Shown here: in pieces, positions 17,355 through 25,834 of the stretch
How the letters are laid out: each line of letters starts with the position of its first letter
Position numbering within the stretch: position 1 is the stretch's first letter
Assembly (NCBI RefSeq): GCF_047123305.1
Contig: NZ_CP138918.1
Span: 1-64,000 of the forward strand
Length of the DNA stretch: 64,000 nt
DNA from: Thalassobius sp047123305
GTDB taxonomy: Bacteria; Pseudomonadota; Alphaproteobacteria; Rhodobacterales; Rhodobacteraceae
Reading direction: 5' to 3'
The notes under the pieces: model-generated
Databases searched by the model: none
Told to the model about the DNA's origin: nothing
The model's input: only the letters and a program-made list of their open reading frames with translations
Program-made: the position numbers and the translations under genes

Positions 17355-18488
17355 ATGACCAAATTGAAATGGGGCATGATCGGCGGCGGCGAAGGCAGCC
17401 AGATCGGCCCGGCCCACCGGTTGGGCGCACAGGCGGACGGGCTGTTTGAAATGACGGCTGGTGCATTGGATCACCGCCCCGAGGTGGGCCGAGACTATGC
17501 GCAACGTCTGGGCATCGCTGCAGACCGCGCCTATGGCGACTGGCAGGAAATGCTGGCCGGTGAAAAAGACCGCGATGACCGGATTGATCTGGTCACCGTG
17601 GCCACGCCAAATGCGACCCACTTTGAAATCACCAAGGCCTTCCTTGAAGCAGGCTTCAACGTGCTGTGCGAAAAGCCGATGACCATGACGGTTGAGGAAG
17701 GTGAGGAAATCGTGCGGGTTGCCGAAAAGACCGGCAAGATCTGCGCAGTGAACTACTGCTACTCTGCCTATCCGATGGTGCGTCAGGCCCGAGCGATGGT
17801 GCGGGCCGGTGAGATCGGCAAGGTCCGTCTTGTGGTGACAAACTTTGCCCACGGCCACCACGGTGATGCCACAGATGCAGACAATCCGCGGGTGCGCTGG
17901 CGCTATGACCCGGCGATGGCAGGTGTCTCGGGCCAGTTTGCGGACTGCGGCATTCACGCGCTGCATATGGCCAGCTTCATCTGTGACGATGAGGTCGAAA
18001 AGCTCTCGGCCGATTTTGCCTCGACCATTGCCTCGCGAGAGCTGGAAGATGACGCCATGCTGAACTTCCGCATGCGCGGCGGCACGATTGGGCGGCTCTG
18101 GACCTCTTCAGTGGCGATCGGGCGACAGCACGGGTTTGACATTCAGGTCTTTGGTGAAACCGGTGGTCTACGCTGGGCGTCAGAGCAGCCGAACCAGTTG
18201 ATCTATACCCCGGTTGGCGGTCGCACGCAGGTGATCGAAAAAGGCGAAGATGGTCTTTACGAAGACGCCCAGCGCCTCAGCCGTGTCGCCATTGCCCACC
18301 CCGAAGGCTTTCCGCTGGCGGTGGCCAATATCTACTGCGACCTGGCCGATGCCATTCGCGGCGAGGCCCGCGACGGATTGCCGGGGGCTGAGGCTGGTGT
18401 GCGCTCAATGGCGGCGGTGGAAACAGCGGTGGCTTCAGCCAAAGCGGACGGGGTCTGGATGGACGCCCGCCCGCCGATGTTCCGCTGA
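17355..18488 (+). CDS. Gfo/Idh/MocA-family dehydrogenase in the inositol locus
   Basis: The 377-residue protein has an N-terminal Rossmann fold with the variant GMIGGGEGSQIG loop, the catalytic CEKPMTM motif near residue 104, and a C-terminal domain with DCGIHALHMASF near 197. Family members oxidise polyols and sugars with NAD(P). Its place beside iolE suggests an inositol stereoisomer such as scyllo-inositol, or an inositol derivative. The ATG at 17355 follows GAGGGAGGACACC; the 17322 start is not used. It differs from the true iolG at 22070. The exact substrate is unknown. Confidence 0.85.
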   Translation: MTKLKWGMIGGGEGSQIGPAHRLGAQADGLFEMTAGALDHRPEVGRDYAQRLGIAADRAYGDWQEMLAGEKDRDDRIDLVTVATPNATHFEITKAFLEAGFNVLCEKPMTMTVEEGEEIVRVAEKTGKICAVNYCYSAYPMVRQARAMVRAGEIGKVRLVVTNFAHGHHGDATDADNPRVRWRYDPAMAGVSGQFADCGIHALHMASFICDDEVEKLSADFASTIASRELEDDAMLNFRMRGGTIGRLWTSSVAIGRQHGFDIQVFGETGGLRWASEQPNQLIYTPVGGRTQVIEKGEDGLYEDAQRLSRVAIAHPEGFPLAVANIYCDLADAIRGEARDGLPGAEAGVRSMAAVETAVASAKADGVWMDARPPMFR

Positions 18489-18508
18489 CTCTATTTCACT
18501 ACGAATTG

Positions 18509-18538
18509 AAAAAGGCCGGGAACTCCCGGCCTTTTTTA
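18509..18538. terminator. Bidirectional terminator between the dehydrogenase and GFA genes
   Basis: AAAGGCCGGGA and TCCCGGCCTTTTTT form a perfect 10-11 bp stem with a very short loop. An A-run precedes it and a T-run follows, so it can stop both convergent genes. Confidence 0.9.
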
Positions 18539-18550
18539 CTCGGGCCTTTT

Positions 18551-18973
18551 TCAGTCTGGAGTCCAATCTGGCTGGGTGTCGAACCGGGCAACCTCGGGCC
18601 CCAGTTGGTCCCAATGCGGCCGGCCCCGCTCAAAGATCACCACCTCAACAGCCAATTCCGCCGCATCGTCAAAAGTGCCCAGTGGCAGGGTGATATGATC
18701 CGGCGCCCGGGTGTTGCGCCCGAAAATCGGGCTGCCACAACTGGAACAGAACCCCTTGGTCACCGTTGCGCCCAGCGCACCTAGATAACTGTGCTCGGCA
18801 AACGCGCCTTCGATCACAACACCCGCGCGCGGAAACATCGCGCCAATACTATGGCCGGTGCCAGACAGGCGGCGGCATTCTTCGCAGTGACATTGCGCCA
18901 CAACAACGGGTGCGGTGGTGACATTGAAATGCACCGCGCCACACAGGCATCTTCCGGTAAACTTGGTTTTCAT
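18551..18973 (-). CDS. GFA-family (CENP-V/GFA domain) zinc protein
   Basis: The 140-residue protein has the GFA fold's zinc cysteines: GRCLCGAVHF near residue 8, AQCHCEECRRLSGTGHS near 26, and GFCSSCGSPIFGRN near 76. The family was named for glutathione-dependent formaldehyde activation, but most members have no proven reaction. It stands alone on the minus strand within the inositol locus. No link to inositol is evident. Confidence 0.85.
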   Translation of the reverse strand: MKTKFTGRCLCGAVHFNVTTAPVVVAQCHCEECRRLSGTGHSIGAMFPRAGVVIEGAFAEHSYLGALGATVTKGFCSSCGSPIFGRNTRAPDHITLPLGTFDDAAELAVEVVIFERGRPHWDQLGPEVARFDTQPDWTPD

Positions 18974-19092
18974 CAGGGCACCTTAACGCCCTTCCCAGAT
19001 CAGGCAATGTCAGTTTTGTCGCCGCAAGTCATCTTGACGTGACCCGACCCAATTGCAAGGTTTCCCCAAATCAAATTCGCGAGGTCGCCCAC

Positions 19093-19545
19093 GTGCCCCT
19101 GTCCATCTTTCAAGCCACTCCAACCGATGCCGAAACGCTTGGCGAATTGGTGCATGGTCTGCTGAATGAGCTTTCAGACGGGGAGGCCCCAGACCTATTG
19201 CCGGTAATCCAGACCACCCGCGACCTGCTGGAGGCACAGGCCATCACGGGTTTTCTGGCATTTGACGGCGACGCCGCCGTGGGCGCGTTGACCCTGCACC
19301 ACTGTGCCGCGATCTATGCAGGCGGTCATTTTGGCGAGATCAGTGAGTTGTTTGTCCTGCCCAGCCACCGCTCTGCCGGTGTTGCCACCACCCTTTTGGA
19401 TCAAGCCCGCAGCTTTGGCCGCAGCAAAGGTTGGCGCCGGCTGGAGGTCGGCGCCCCACCGCAACCGAATTGGGCCCGCACCCTGGCCTTTTACGAACGG
19501 GAAGGGTTCCAGATCACCGGCCCACGCCTGCGCCATCTGCTGTGA
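19093..19545 (+). CDS. GNAT-family N-acetyltransferase
   Basis: The 150-residue form starts at GTG 19093 (PLSIFQATPTDAETLGELV), which matches the usual GNAT N-terminus; an in-frame GTG at 19039 would add 18 residues. Conserved features are GHFGEISELFVLPSHRSAGVATTLLDQA (acetyl-CoA loop, near residue 76) and ARTLAFYEREGFQITGPRLRHLL at the C-terminus. The substrate is unknown. It may be read with the downstream orphan gene, 44 bp away. Confidence 0.78.
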   Translation: MPLSIFQATPTDAETLGELVHGLLNELSDGEAPDLLPVIQTTRDLLEAQAITGFLAFDGDAAVGALTLHHCAAIYAGGHFGEISELFVLPSHRSAGVATTLLDQARSFGRSKGWRRLEVGAPPQPNWARTLAFYEREGFQITGPRLRHLL

Positions 19546-19589
19546 GAAAGCGACTTCGAACAGAGCAACAACGTGATTGAGAAATTTCA

Positions 19590-20108
19590 ATGCCCACGAC
19601 GTTTGACAAAGAAGCGGCCCGTAAAGACCTACTGCACCTGCCAGAAGCTTTGGAACATTACCGGAGTTGGGTCATTAGCGCGATAGAACAGGAACGCGGC
19701 AAAGTTACTCAAGAAGATCTCAACCAAATCGTAGTGCCTTCCTCATTTTTTCTTGAGGCTTTCGACAACGCCAAAGGCAAGTCTGCAAATTTCTTCGTAG
19801 AGGAAGTTCGACAGTGGTATTCCCACACCGCAGGTGTTTTCAGACAACTATCCGCCAATCCTATGAACAAATCGATGATAGATCGATACCTTCATCAGTT
19901 CAAAGAAGACTTGGGTTTTGACTTTTTTGCTGCATCTGGATTTGTGGAAAAGACTGCAAGAAAGGTGATGGCTTGCGGCAAGATCTCGACTGAGAAGGAA
20001 TACGAAACCCTAGTCGAACTGGAGACGGATGAATCCTTGTTACTTCTCTCGTCTGAGGAGATGGTTCAGATCGGAAAGCTGCTCCGCGAATTTGAGGAAC
20101 GCGCTTGA
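19590..20108 (+). CDS. Hypothetical protein, low-GC orphan gene
   Basis: I do not recognise this 172-residue, largely helical protein. It has no signal peptide, membrane segment or clear catalytic motif. It is rich in Glu, Lys and Phe (for example NFFVEEVRQWYSH near residue 69) and ends in an acidic helix, SSEEMVQIGKLLREFEERA. GC and codon use are visibly lower than in the genes on both sides (many AAA, GAA, TTT and CTT codons), which suggests acquisition by transfer. It lies between the acetyltransferase and the LacI regulator of the inositol locus. Confidence 0.65.
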   Translation: MPTTFDKEAARKDLLHLPEALEHYRSWVISAIEQERGKVTQEDLNQIVVPSSFFLEAFDNAKGKSANFFVEEVRQWYSHTAGVFRQLSANPMNKSMIDRYLHQFKEDLGFDFFAASGFVEKTARKVMACGKISTEKEYETLVELETDESLLLLSSEEMVQIGKLLREFEERA

Positions 20109-20130
20109 CTGCGCTGAAAGCGCGAGCAGT

Positions 20131-21129
20131 TCACTCAGCGCGCAGCGTGCCGCGTTCTACGACCGAACAGGGGAAGACCCGGGCTTCGGGGTAGCGTTTG
20201 GGATCGTCCAGCATAGCATTCATCATCTCGATCGATGCGCTGACAATCTCTTTGATCGGCTGGCGAATGGTGGTCAGGTCAATGTTTTCCCAGGCCGCCA
20301 TCTCCATGTCGTTCAAACCGATCACCCCGATGTCTTCGGGCACCGAAAGCCCCGCATCCGCCATCGCCGACAGCGCCCCAATCGACAACACGTCATCGCC
20401 ACAGAAATAGGCTTCGGCCCGTTGATCGGATGCCAAAAGGCGCTGCATTTCAGCGCGGCCCGCCTCGAACGAGTAATTCGCGGCCGAGGAATGGCTGTGC
20501 GTCACCTCGGGGTGGTTTGCCATCTCATCCAGAAAACCCGCCAGACGGTCCTGCGTTGAGGTGGCAGTTTCCGGCCCGCCCATGAAACCGATGTTGCGAT
20601 AGCCGCGCGCCACCAGCGTTCGGGCAGCCATCCGGCCACATTCAACGTTGTCGATGCCGACCACATGCACCTTGGTGGCAGGGCTGGAACGGCCAAAACT
20701 GTGCACCACGGGTACACCGGCATCCCGGAACGCCAGCGCAAAACTGGGCGGCAGGGTTGAGGAGGCCACCACCACCCCATCCACGGAATACTGTCGCAGC
20801 ATCCGGACCGAGTTCTGCGGATCGGTCTCATCGGTCAGGTTCACCAGCAAAGGCCGCAGCCCTTTGTCCTGCAGGCCGCGGGTGAACAGATCAAAGATTT
20901 CCAGAAACAGCGGGTTGTGGAAGTTGTTGGAGACCAGCCCGATCAGCTTGGTCCGGCCGGTAGTCAGGCTCGAGGCAAGCGCGTTCGGGTGATAGCCCAG
21001 ATCCGCTGCAGCCTTTTCCACCTTGCGCCGCATTTTGTCCGAGACCGATGCCCCATCGGTGAAGGTGCGCGAGACTGCGGAGCGGGATACCCCGGCGCGT
21101 TCGGCAACTTCCTTCAATGTGACCGTCAT
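20131..21129 (-). CDS. LacI-family regulator of the inositol genes
   Basis: The 332-residue protein has an N-terminal LacI helix-turn-helix (TLKEVAERAGVSRSAVSRTF), a hinge DLGYHPNALASSLTTGRT near residue 45, and a periplasmic-binding-protein-like effector domain (IGLVSNNFHNPLFLEIF near 64; GVIGLNDMEMAAWENIDLTTIRQP near 268). ATG 21129 has AGAGGTCAAA upstream; the longer start at 21177 is rejected. It lies beside iolB and iolG, and TTGCAACCGGTTGCAA palindromes mark both iol promoters, so it is probably their repressor with an inositol intermediate as inducer. Confidence 0.85.
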   Translation of the reverse strand: MTVTLKEVAERAGVSRSAVSRTFTDGASVSDKMRRKVEKAAADLGYHPNALASSLTTGRTKLIGLVSNNFHNPLFLEIFDLFTRGLQDKGLRPLLVNLTDETDPQNSVRMLRQYSVDGVVVASSTLPPSFALAFRDAGVPVVHSFGRSSPATKVHVVGIDNVECGRMAARTLVARGYRNIGFMGGPETATSTQDRLAGFLDEMANHPEVTHSHSSAANYSFEAGRAEMQRLLASDQRAEAYFCGDDVLSIGALSAMADAGLSVPEDIGVIGLNDMEMAAWENIDLTTIRQPIKEIVSASIEMMNAMLDDPKRYPEARVFPCSVVERGTLRAE

Positions 21130-21223
21130 TTTGACCTCTGTACGTTTCGCTTGGCGGCAGCGCCGCAGGGCTGCCAAGTGCCTTTCCTTGCCTTCAACCG
21201 CATTCCCCGCCGCATTTCAAGTT

Positions 21224-21239
21224 TTGCAACGGGTTTCAC
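21224..21239. promoter_or_regulatory. Degenerate LacI operator upstream of the LacI gene
   Basis: TTGCAACGGGTTTCAC keeps 13 of 16 positions of the perfect operators at 16339 and 23208. It lies about 95 bp upstream of the regulator start, in the gap after iolB, and would allow autoregulation at lower affinity. Confidence 0.5.
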
Positions 21240-21263
21240 GGCGCATCACCGCCAAAGCGCGGC

Positions 21264-22070
21264 TCAATTGTCCCGTTCGTAGATCCAGTGATGCGCCGGA
21301 TCGTTTTCAAACCGCCATTTGCGCAGCGGCCCGGCCATCACGTTGAGATAATACATCTCGTAGCCATAGGGCGATCCACAGGGATGGTGGCCCTTGGGCA
21401 CCAACACAACGTCCTGCGAGCTGACCGCCATCGTCTCATCCAATTCGCCATCCTCGGTATAGACCCGCTGGATGCCAAAGCCCTGATCGGGGTTCAGACG
21501 GTGATAATAGGTTTCTTCCAGATAGGTCATCTCGGGGAAATTGTCTTCGTCATGGCGGTGTGGCGGGTAGCTGGACCAATGGCCAGCTGGGGTGAACACC
21601 TCGGTCACCAACAGGCTGTCGGCGACATCGCGGCCTTCCATTGCAATGTTGTTGATATGGCGCAGGTTGGTACCTTTGCCGCGTTCCTCAAGGGCGATCC
21701 CGTTGGGGCCGATCTGTTGAACGGGGTAGTTGCCTTTGCCTGGCGCTTTGCAGATTGCAAGGGTGCAATCCGTCGTCGCCTCGGCCGACCAATCGCTGCC
21801 GTTTGGCACATAAAGGCAATGGGGCGGCGTCTTTTCAAAGACATTCATCCGGTCCCCCATCTCGCCCCGGTCTTCGCCGGCAGCCGTTACATTGGCCTTG
21901 CCTTCGACCATCACCAGAATAGCCTCGTCATCCCCCGTCGCCTCCGCCACGCTTTCGCCCGGTTTCAAACGGTAGAGCGTGAAGCCCACGTAGGACCATC
22001 CAGCCTCTTTGGCTGAGATGTCATGCACCTTGCCATTTTCACCTTTGGGTTTGCGCAACAGATCCGCCAT
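21264..22070 (-). CDS. iolB: 5-deoxy-glucuronate isomerase
   Basis: The 268-residue protein matches IolB, a bicupin: SYVGFTLYRLKPGESV near residue 26, ETYYHRLNPDQGFGIQRVYT near 180, and VVLVPKGHHPCGSPYGYEMYYLNVMAGP near 215 with metal-binding histidines. HRHDEDNFPEMTYLEE supplies further metal ligands. It isomerises 5-deoxy-glucuronate to 2-deoxy-5-keto-gluconate, the IolC substrate. Its start shares a base with the iolG stop, so the two are translationally coupled. Confidence 0.95.
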   Translation of the reverse strand: MADLLRKPKGENGKVHDISAKEAGWSYVGFTLYRLKPGESVAEATGDDEAILVMVEGKANVTAAGEDRGEMGDRMNVFEKTPPHCLYVPNGSDWSAEATTDCTLAICKAPGKGNYPVQQIGPNGIALEERGKGTNLRHINNIAMEGRDVADSLLVTEVFTPAGHWSSYPPHRHDEDNFPEMTYLEETYYHRLNPDQGFGIQRVYTEDGELDETMAVSSQDVVLVPKGHHPCGSPYGYEMYYLNVMAGPLRKWRFENDPAHHWIYERDN

Positions 22071-23074
22071 CAGCCCAGCACCTCCGAGACTTTGACCACG
22101 CGGGCCTCCTCAATGGATTTCAACGCCGCATCCGCCAGCGCCAAGGCCATCAACCCGTCATGGCCGGTGGTGGGCATGTCGCCGCCCTGCTCTAGCGCGG
22201 CGGCAAATTCCGAGATTTCATTGGCATAGGCAGCGGTGTAGCGGGTCATAAAGAAATTCAGCAAAGGCGGGCGATGGGCGCCAGAGGCATCGGCAATCTC
22301 AATCCGGGACTCCCGCTGGTTTTCCGCCGTGACGGAGCCTTCTGAGCCATGCACCTCGATCCGCTGGTCATAGCCATAGGCGGCGCGGCGCGAATTGGTG
22401 ATGACGCATTGCCGCCCCGAAGCGGTGGTCAGGATCACATTGGCGCTGTCATAGTCGCCCAAACGGCCAATATCCGGATCCACCAGAACGGATGCTGCCG
22501 CCTGTACCGTCTCAACCTCTTCGCCGAGCAGCCAGCGGGCCATATCGAAATCATGGATCGTCATATCACGGAAGATGCCGCCCGAACGGGTGATATAGTC
22601 CGCGGGTGGCGCGCCGGGATCGCGGGAGGTGATGGTCACCATCTCAACCTTGCCAATGCGGCCTTCAGCAATTGCCGCCTGGGCCGCGCGGAAATCAGGG
22701 TCAAACCGACGGTTAAACCCAACCATCAGCTTGCCGCCTTCTGCTTTCACCACCTCCAGACAGGCCTTCACGCGGCTCAGGCTCAGATCCACAGGTTTTT
22801 CGCAAAACACCGCCTTGCCCGCGCGCACAAACTGTTCGATCAGATCGGCGTGAGTATCTGTCGGGGTGCAGATGACCACCGCTTCAACCGCATCATTGGC
22901 CGCAATTTCGTCAATGGACTGCACGGCGCAACCATATTGATCCGCAACCGCCTGCGCCGCCTCGGGAAAGGCATCGGCAACAGCAATCAGATCCGCTGCC
23001 GGCACGGCAGCAATGGTGGCAGCGTGGACCTGACCAATCCGGCCAGCCCCCAAAACGGCAAAATTCACAGACAT
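22070..23074 (-). CDS. iolG: Inositol 2-dehydrogenase
   Basis: The 334-residue Gfo/Idh/MocA protein begins with a normal Rossmann loop, VLGAGRIGQVHA. It has FCEKPVDLS near residue 92 with the catalytic Lys, FNRRFDPDFRA near 119, and FRDMTIHDFDMARW near 169 carrying the catalytic Asp/His pair. It oxidises myo-inositol to 2-keto-myo-inositol, the first pathway step. The promoter region upstream has a perfect LacI operator. Partner genes iolB (coupled), iolC, iolD and iolE are all present; iolA is not in this window. Confidence 0.93.
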   Translation of the reverse strand: MSVNFAVLGAGRIGQVHAATIAAVPAADLIAVADAFPEAAQAVADQYGCAVQSIDEIAANDAVEAVVICTPTDTHADLIEQFVRAGKAVFCEKPVDLSLSRVKACLEVVKAEGGKLMVGFNRRFDPDFRAAQAAIAEGRIGKVEMVTITSRDPGAPPADYITRSGGIFRDMTIHDFDMARWLLGEEVETVQAAASVLVDPDIGRLGDYDSANVILTTASGRQCVITNSRRAAYGYDQRIEVHGSEGSVTAENQRESRIEIADASGAHRPPLLNFFMTRYTAAYANEISEFAAALEQGGDMPTTGHDGLMALALADAALKSIEEARVVKVSEVLG

Positions 23075-23207
23075 CTTCTTCCTCTTCCCTGCGCAATGCG
23101 TGCAGGATCCCTATTTGCAGTGCTGGCAAGTTCGCCGCGCACATGGCGCCCGTGAACGGCCTGTTGCCCTTAGGGTGACAAGAGCACCGGCGATGGTCAA
23201 GCGAATT

Positions 23208-23223
23208 TTGCAACCGGTTGCAA
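23208..23223. promoter_or_regulatory. LacI-type operator upstream of iolG
   Basis: TTGCAACCGGTTGCAA is a perfect 16-bp palindrome identical to the core of the iolD-iolE operator. It lies about 134 bp upstream of the iolG start codon. Confidence 0.8.
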
Positions 23224-23229
23224 TGATTT

Positions 23230-23243
23230 TGCACAGCTGTGCA
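23230..23243. promoter_or_regulatory. Second palindrome beside the iolG operator
   Basis: TGCACAGCTGTGCA is a perfect 14-bp palindrome whose centre lies 21 bp (two helical turns) from the centre of the operator at 23208-23223. It shares the TGCA ends. It may be a second regulator site. Confidence 0.4.
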
Positions 23244-23262
23244 GACCCACAGCGGCCAGACA

Positions 23263-23294
23263 GCAAAAAACGCCCTGCGGGAGGCAGGACGTTT
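23263..23294 (-). terminator. Terminator of the chemoreceptor gene
   Basis: On the minus strand AAACGTCCTGC and GCAGGGCGTTT form a stem with one mismatch around CTCCC, running into a six-T tail. It starts about 25 bp after the chemoreceptor stop at 23320. Confidence 0.85.
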
Positions 23295-23319
23295 CTCGAT
23301 ACGAATAACGGCAAGTCCG

Positions 23320-24627
23320 TTAAGCGGCTTTGGCCCCAGCGGTGAAGTCCACGTCTTCTTCGCCACCTTCCAGATCCATGGCCAGATCAACACCCAAATC
23401 AAGATTGGGCGCCTCTTGCGAGGGTTCCTCATAGGCTTCGTCACCCATCGTGTCGATGCGCGCGATGGCAACGTTGACCTGCGCCAGACCTTCGGACTGA
23501 TCCGCAGCGCCTTCGGCGATTTCGGTCAGGACGTCGTTCAGCTCGGCCACGGCCTCGGCAATGCGGGTCAGTGCAGCACCGGTTTCACCCACCAATTCCA
23601 CACCATTATCCACCTGCTCAGAAGAAGTCAGAACCAGTTCGCGGATCTCTTTCGAGGCATCCGCCGAGCGTTGCGCCAGCTTGCGCACTTCGGTCGCAAC
23701 CACCGCAAAACCTGCACCTGCTTCCCCTGCCCGTGCGGCTTCGACCGCAGCGTTCAGCGCCAACAGGTCAGTCTGACGGGCAATTTCGTCAATCACCCCA
23801 ATAATGGTGGTGATTTTCTCGGAGCTGCCTTTGATCGCATCCATTGCGTCATGGGCACTGGTGACAACACCACCCGAACGCTCAGCTTCTTCGCGGGTCC
23901 GCGACATGACAGACTGGGCACTGGTGGCATGATCGGCGGCGGCATTTGCGGCGCCAGCAATCTGCTCCACCGCAGCGGCGGCGCGTTGGCCTTCGCGACG
24001 GGTGCGATCCGCCACGGCAATCGCCGCTTCCTTGGCATCTTCCGCTTCCAGCTTGGCCCGTTCGGCCTGTGCAGCGCTTTCCGCCAGTTCTTCGCGTGCC
24101 TCTTTCACTTCGGCCGCAGCCCGGGCCGAGGCCAGCATCGACAACAGCAGAATGCCCGCTTCAAACAGCACGATAACAGCGTGGAACAGCACACGGCCCA
24201 CGGTTTCAATCAGCGCCATTTCGGGGAAAACCAGCGAGGGCAGCAACAGGCCCAAAGACAGGTGGTGCACAGCAGTGACGGCCACGCCCACCAGCAATGC
24301 GGGGATCGAGCCCATCGTAGCGACGATCGCCAGAACGGCGAAGAACGACATATGGGCGTCAATTTGCCAGGCATGCCCGGCGAATGCGGCGGTGAAGGCA
24401 ATACATTGCCCAATAAGCGCGACGGCCAGAACCATCGGGCGCATTTTGTCATCCATCCGGCCGGCCATCAGGGCCATACCGGCAAAGATCAAAGCTGCAA
24501 TGGCGACGGTCACAACGGGCCCCCCTACCGCGAAGGCCGCAACCGGGCCCAGAGGCAACATACCCAGCGCAACCTTGCGGGCTGTTGCCGAGAAATCCTG
24601 CGATTTCCCAGTCTCTCTCACTGACAT
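23320..24627 (-). CDS. Methyl-accepting chemotaxis protein with membrane-embedded input domain
   Basis: The 435-residue protein has about six hydrophobic segments in residues 14-165 and no sizeable periplasmic domain. A coiled-coil linker (about 168-220) leads to the MCP signalling hairpin, with its tip at IDEIARQTDLLALNAAVEAARAG near 280 and the EVRKLAQRSADASKEI return arm. The membrane part holds five histidines, H85, H92, H121, H122 and H149, around the WQIDAHMSFF and AVHHLSLGLLLP motifs. An acidic tail follows residue 390. The signal is unknown. It is coupled (TAATG) to the small exported protein upstream; its own terminator follows. Confidence 0.88.
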   Translation of the reverse strand: MSVRETGKSQDFSATARKVALGMLPLGPVAAFAVGGPVVTVAIAALIFAGMALMAGRMDDKMRPMVLAVALIGQCIAFTAAFAGHAWQIDAHMSFFAVLAIVATMGSIPALLVGVAVTAVHHLSLGLLLPSLVFPEMALIETVGRVLFHAVIVLFEAGILLLSMLASARAAAEVKEAREELAESAAQAERAKLEAEDAKEAAIAVADRTRREGQRAAAAVEQIAGAANAAADHATSAQSVMSRTREEAERSGGVVTSAHDAMDAIKGSSEKITTIIGVIDEIARQTDLLALNAAVEAARAGEAGAGFAVVATEVRKLAQRSADASKEIRELVLTSSEQVDNGVELVGETGAALTRIAEAVAELNDVLTEIAEGAADQSEGLAQVNVAIARIDTMGDEAYEEPSQEAPNLDLGVDLAMDLEGGEEDVDFTAGAKAA

Positions 24628-24938
24628 TATACCGTATCCTTTGTCACACAGAAAAAGCTAACAGCGCCCGGGTTCACCAGAAACCAGGCACCGGCATCTC
24701 TGAAAGCCTGCTCACTTACTCCTGTGGCCAAAACCGACAACGGGGCTTGCGTCGGCCCCACAATCGATCCACCCGCCGCAGCAACCACGGCTTCGGCCCC
24801 GCCCGACCAGGGCGGTGCAACAACCAAAACAGGCTCTCCGGGTTCGACCGTCGCCGCGAGGGCAAACCCGGCAAATTCCAGTCCAACACAGGTGGTCAGA
24901 CCAGCCGCCATGAGGAGGTATGCAGGCATAGCTTTCAT
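24627..24938 (-). CDS. Small exported protein coupled to the chemoreceptor
   Basis: I do not recognise this 103-residue protein. It begins MKAMPAYLLMAAGLTTCVG and has a hydrophobic stretch up to LALAATVEPG-like residues, suggesting a signal peptide or N-terminal anchor. The rest (EPVLVVAPPWSGGAEAVVAA, then a variable C-terminal part ending FFCVTKDTV) has no catalytic motif. The ATG at 24938 is preferred because it begins the hydrophobic leader; the frame opens at 25031. Its stop overlaps the chemoreceptor start, so a sensory role with that receptor is plausible but unproven. Confidence 0.6.
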   Translation of the reverse strand: MKAMPAYLLMAAGLTTCVGLEFAGFALAATVEPGEPVLVVAPPWSGGAEAVVAAAGGSIVGPTQAPLSVLATGVSEQAFRDAGAWFLVNPGAVSFFCVTKDTV

Positions 24939-25069
24939 GAAGGGTCTAACGACAATAATTCGGGCTGTTAAATAACACCCCGCCAAATGCGTTAGTTTAG
25001 GCACCCATTGGTATGGGTTTGACAAAACCACACGTCACTTTTCCTAAGCGACTGAGGGATTTGCAGAAA

Positions 25070-25834
25070 TCAGCTGCCCGTGACGAAAACTTCGGTTTTC
25101 CAGGCAGAAAATGCAATTTTGAGCTGCTCGGAAATGTCAAAATCCGTGTAAAAGCTGTCGATCTCGGACAGGGAAGTGATCCGCGACGGCGCGTTGCGCT
25201 GAAACTTGGACTGATCCGCGACCAGCGCCGTGTGGCGGGCGCTTTGCAGGATGGCGCGACTGACCTCAACTTCATGCAGGTCGAAATCCAGCATCTCTCC
25301 GTCCTGATCCAAGGCCGAACAGCCGATCACCGCATGGTCCAGTTTGAACTGCCGTACCGAGGCGGCCGCCAACGGGCCCACAAGCCCACGATCCACCGCC
25401 CGCAGCGTGCCGCCGGTCAGCACCACCTCACAGCTTTCATTGGCGGCAAGGATATTGGCGATGTTCATATTGTTGGTCACCACCATCAGGTTCTTATGGC
25501 TCAACAGCGCGCGGGCCACAGCCTCGGTTGTGGTGCCGATATTAAGAAACACTGAGGCACCATCCGGAATATCTGCCGCGCAGCGTTTGGCGATGCGCGT
25601 CTTGGCCTCAGCGTTCAGGGCGCGGCGGTCTTCGTAGTCAAGGTTGGTCACCCCCGAGGGCAGGACTGCGCCACCGTGCACCCGCTCCAGCTTGCCACCA
25701 TCTGCCAGCTCACTCAGATCACGCCGGATCGTCTGCACTGTCACGCTGAACCGGTCGGCAAGCTCTTCCACGACCACACGGCCTTCGACACGTGCAATTT
25801 CCAGAATGTCGGACTGGCGAAAAGATAGCGACAT
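25070..25834 (-). CDS. glpR: DeoR-family repressor of glycerol genes
   Basis: The 254-residue protein has the DeoR helix-turn-helix (FRQSDILEIARVEGRVVVEELADRFSV region, then TVQTIRRDLSELADGGKLERVHGGA) and a C-terminal sugar-phosphate sensing domain with FLNIGTTTEAVARAL near residue 91, VVTNNMNIA near 111 and VLTGGTLRAVDRGLVGP near 131. It is divergent from glpD, so it very probably represses glycerol use with glycerol-3-phosphate as inducer. ATG 25834 has AGAGGGGTGTG upstream; the much longer frame start at 25978 is unlikely. Confidence 0.88.
   Translation of the reverse strand: MSLSFRQSDILEIARVEGRVVVEELADRFSVTVQTIRRDLSELADGGKLERVHGGAVLPSGVTNLDYEDRRALNAEAKTRIAKRCAADIPDGASVFLNIGTTTEAVARALLSHKNLMVVTNNMNIANILAANESCEVVLTGGTLRAVDRGLVGPLAAASVRQFKLDHAVIGCSALDQDGEMLDFDLHEVEVSRAILQSARHTALVADQSKFQRNAPSRITSLSEIDSFYTDFDISEQLKIAFSAWKTEVFVTGS

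Noticed and set aside
23239..24624. 461-residue open frame on the plus strand
   Set aside because: Antisense to the chemoreceptor and its terminator; Gln/His/Arg-rich with no motifs.
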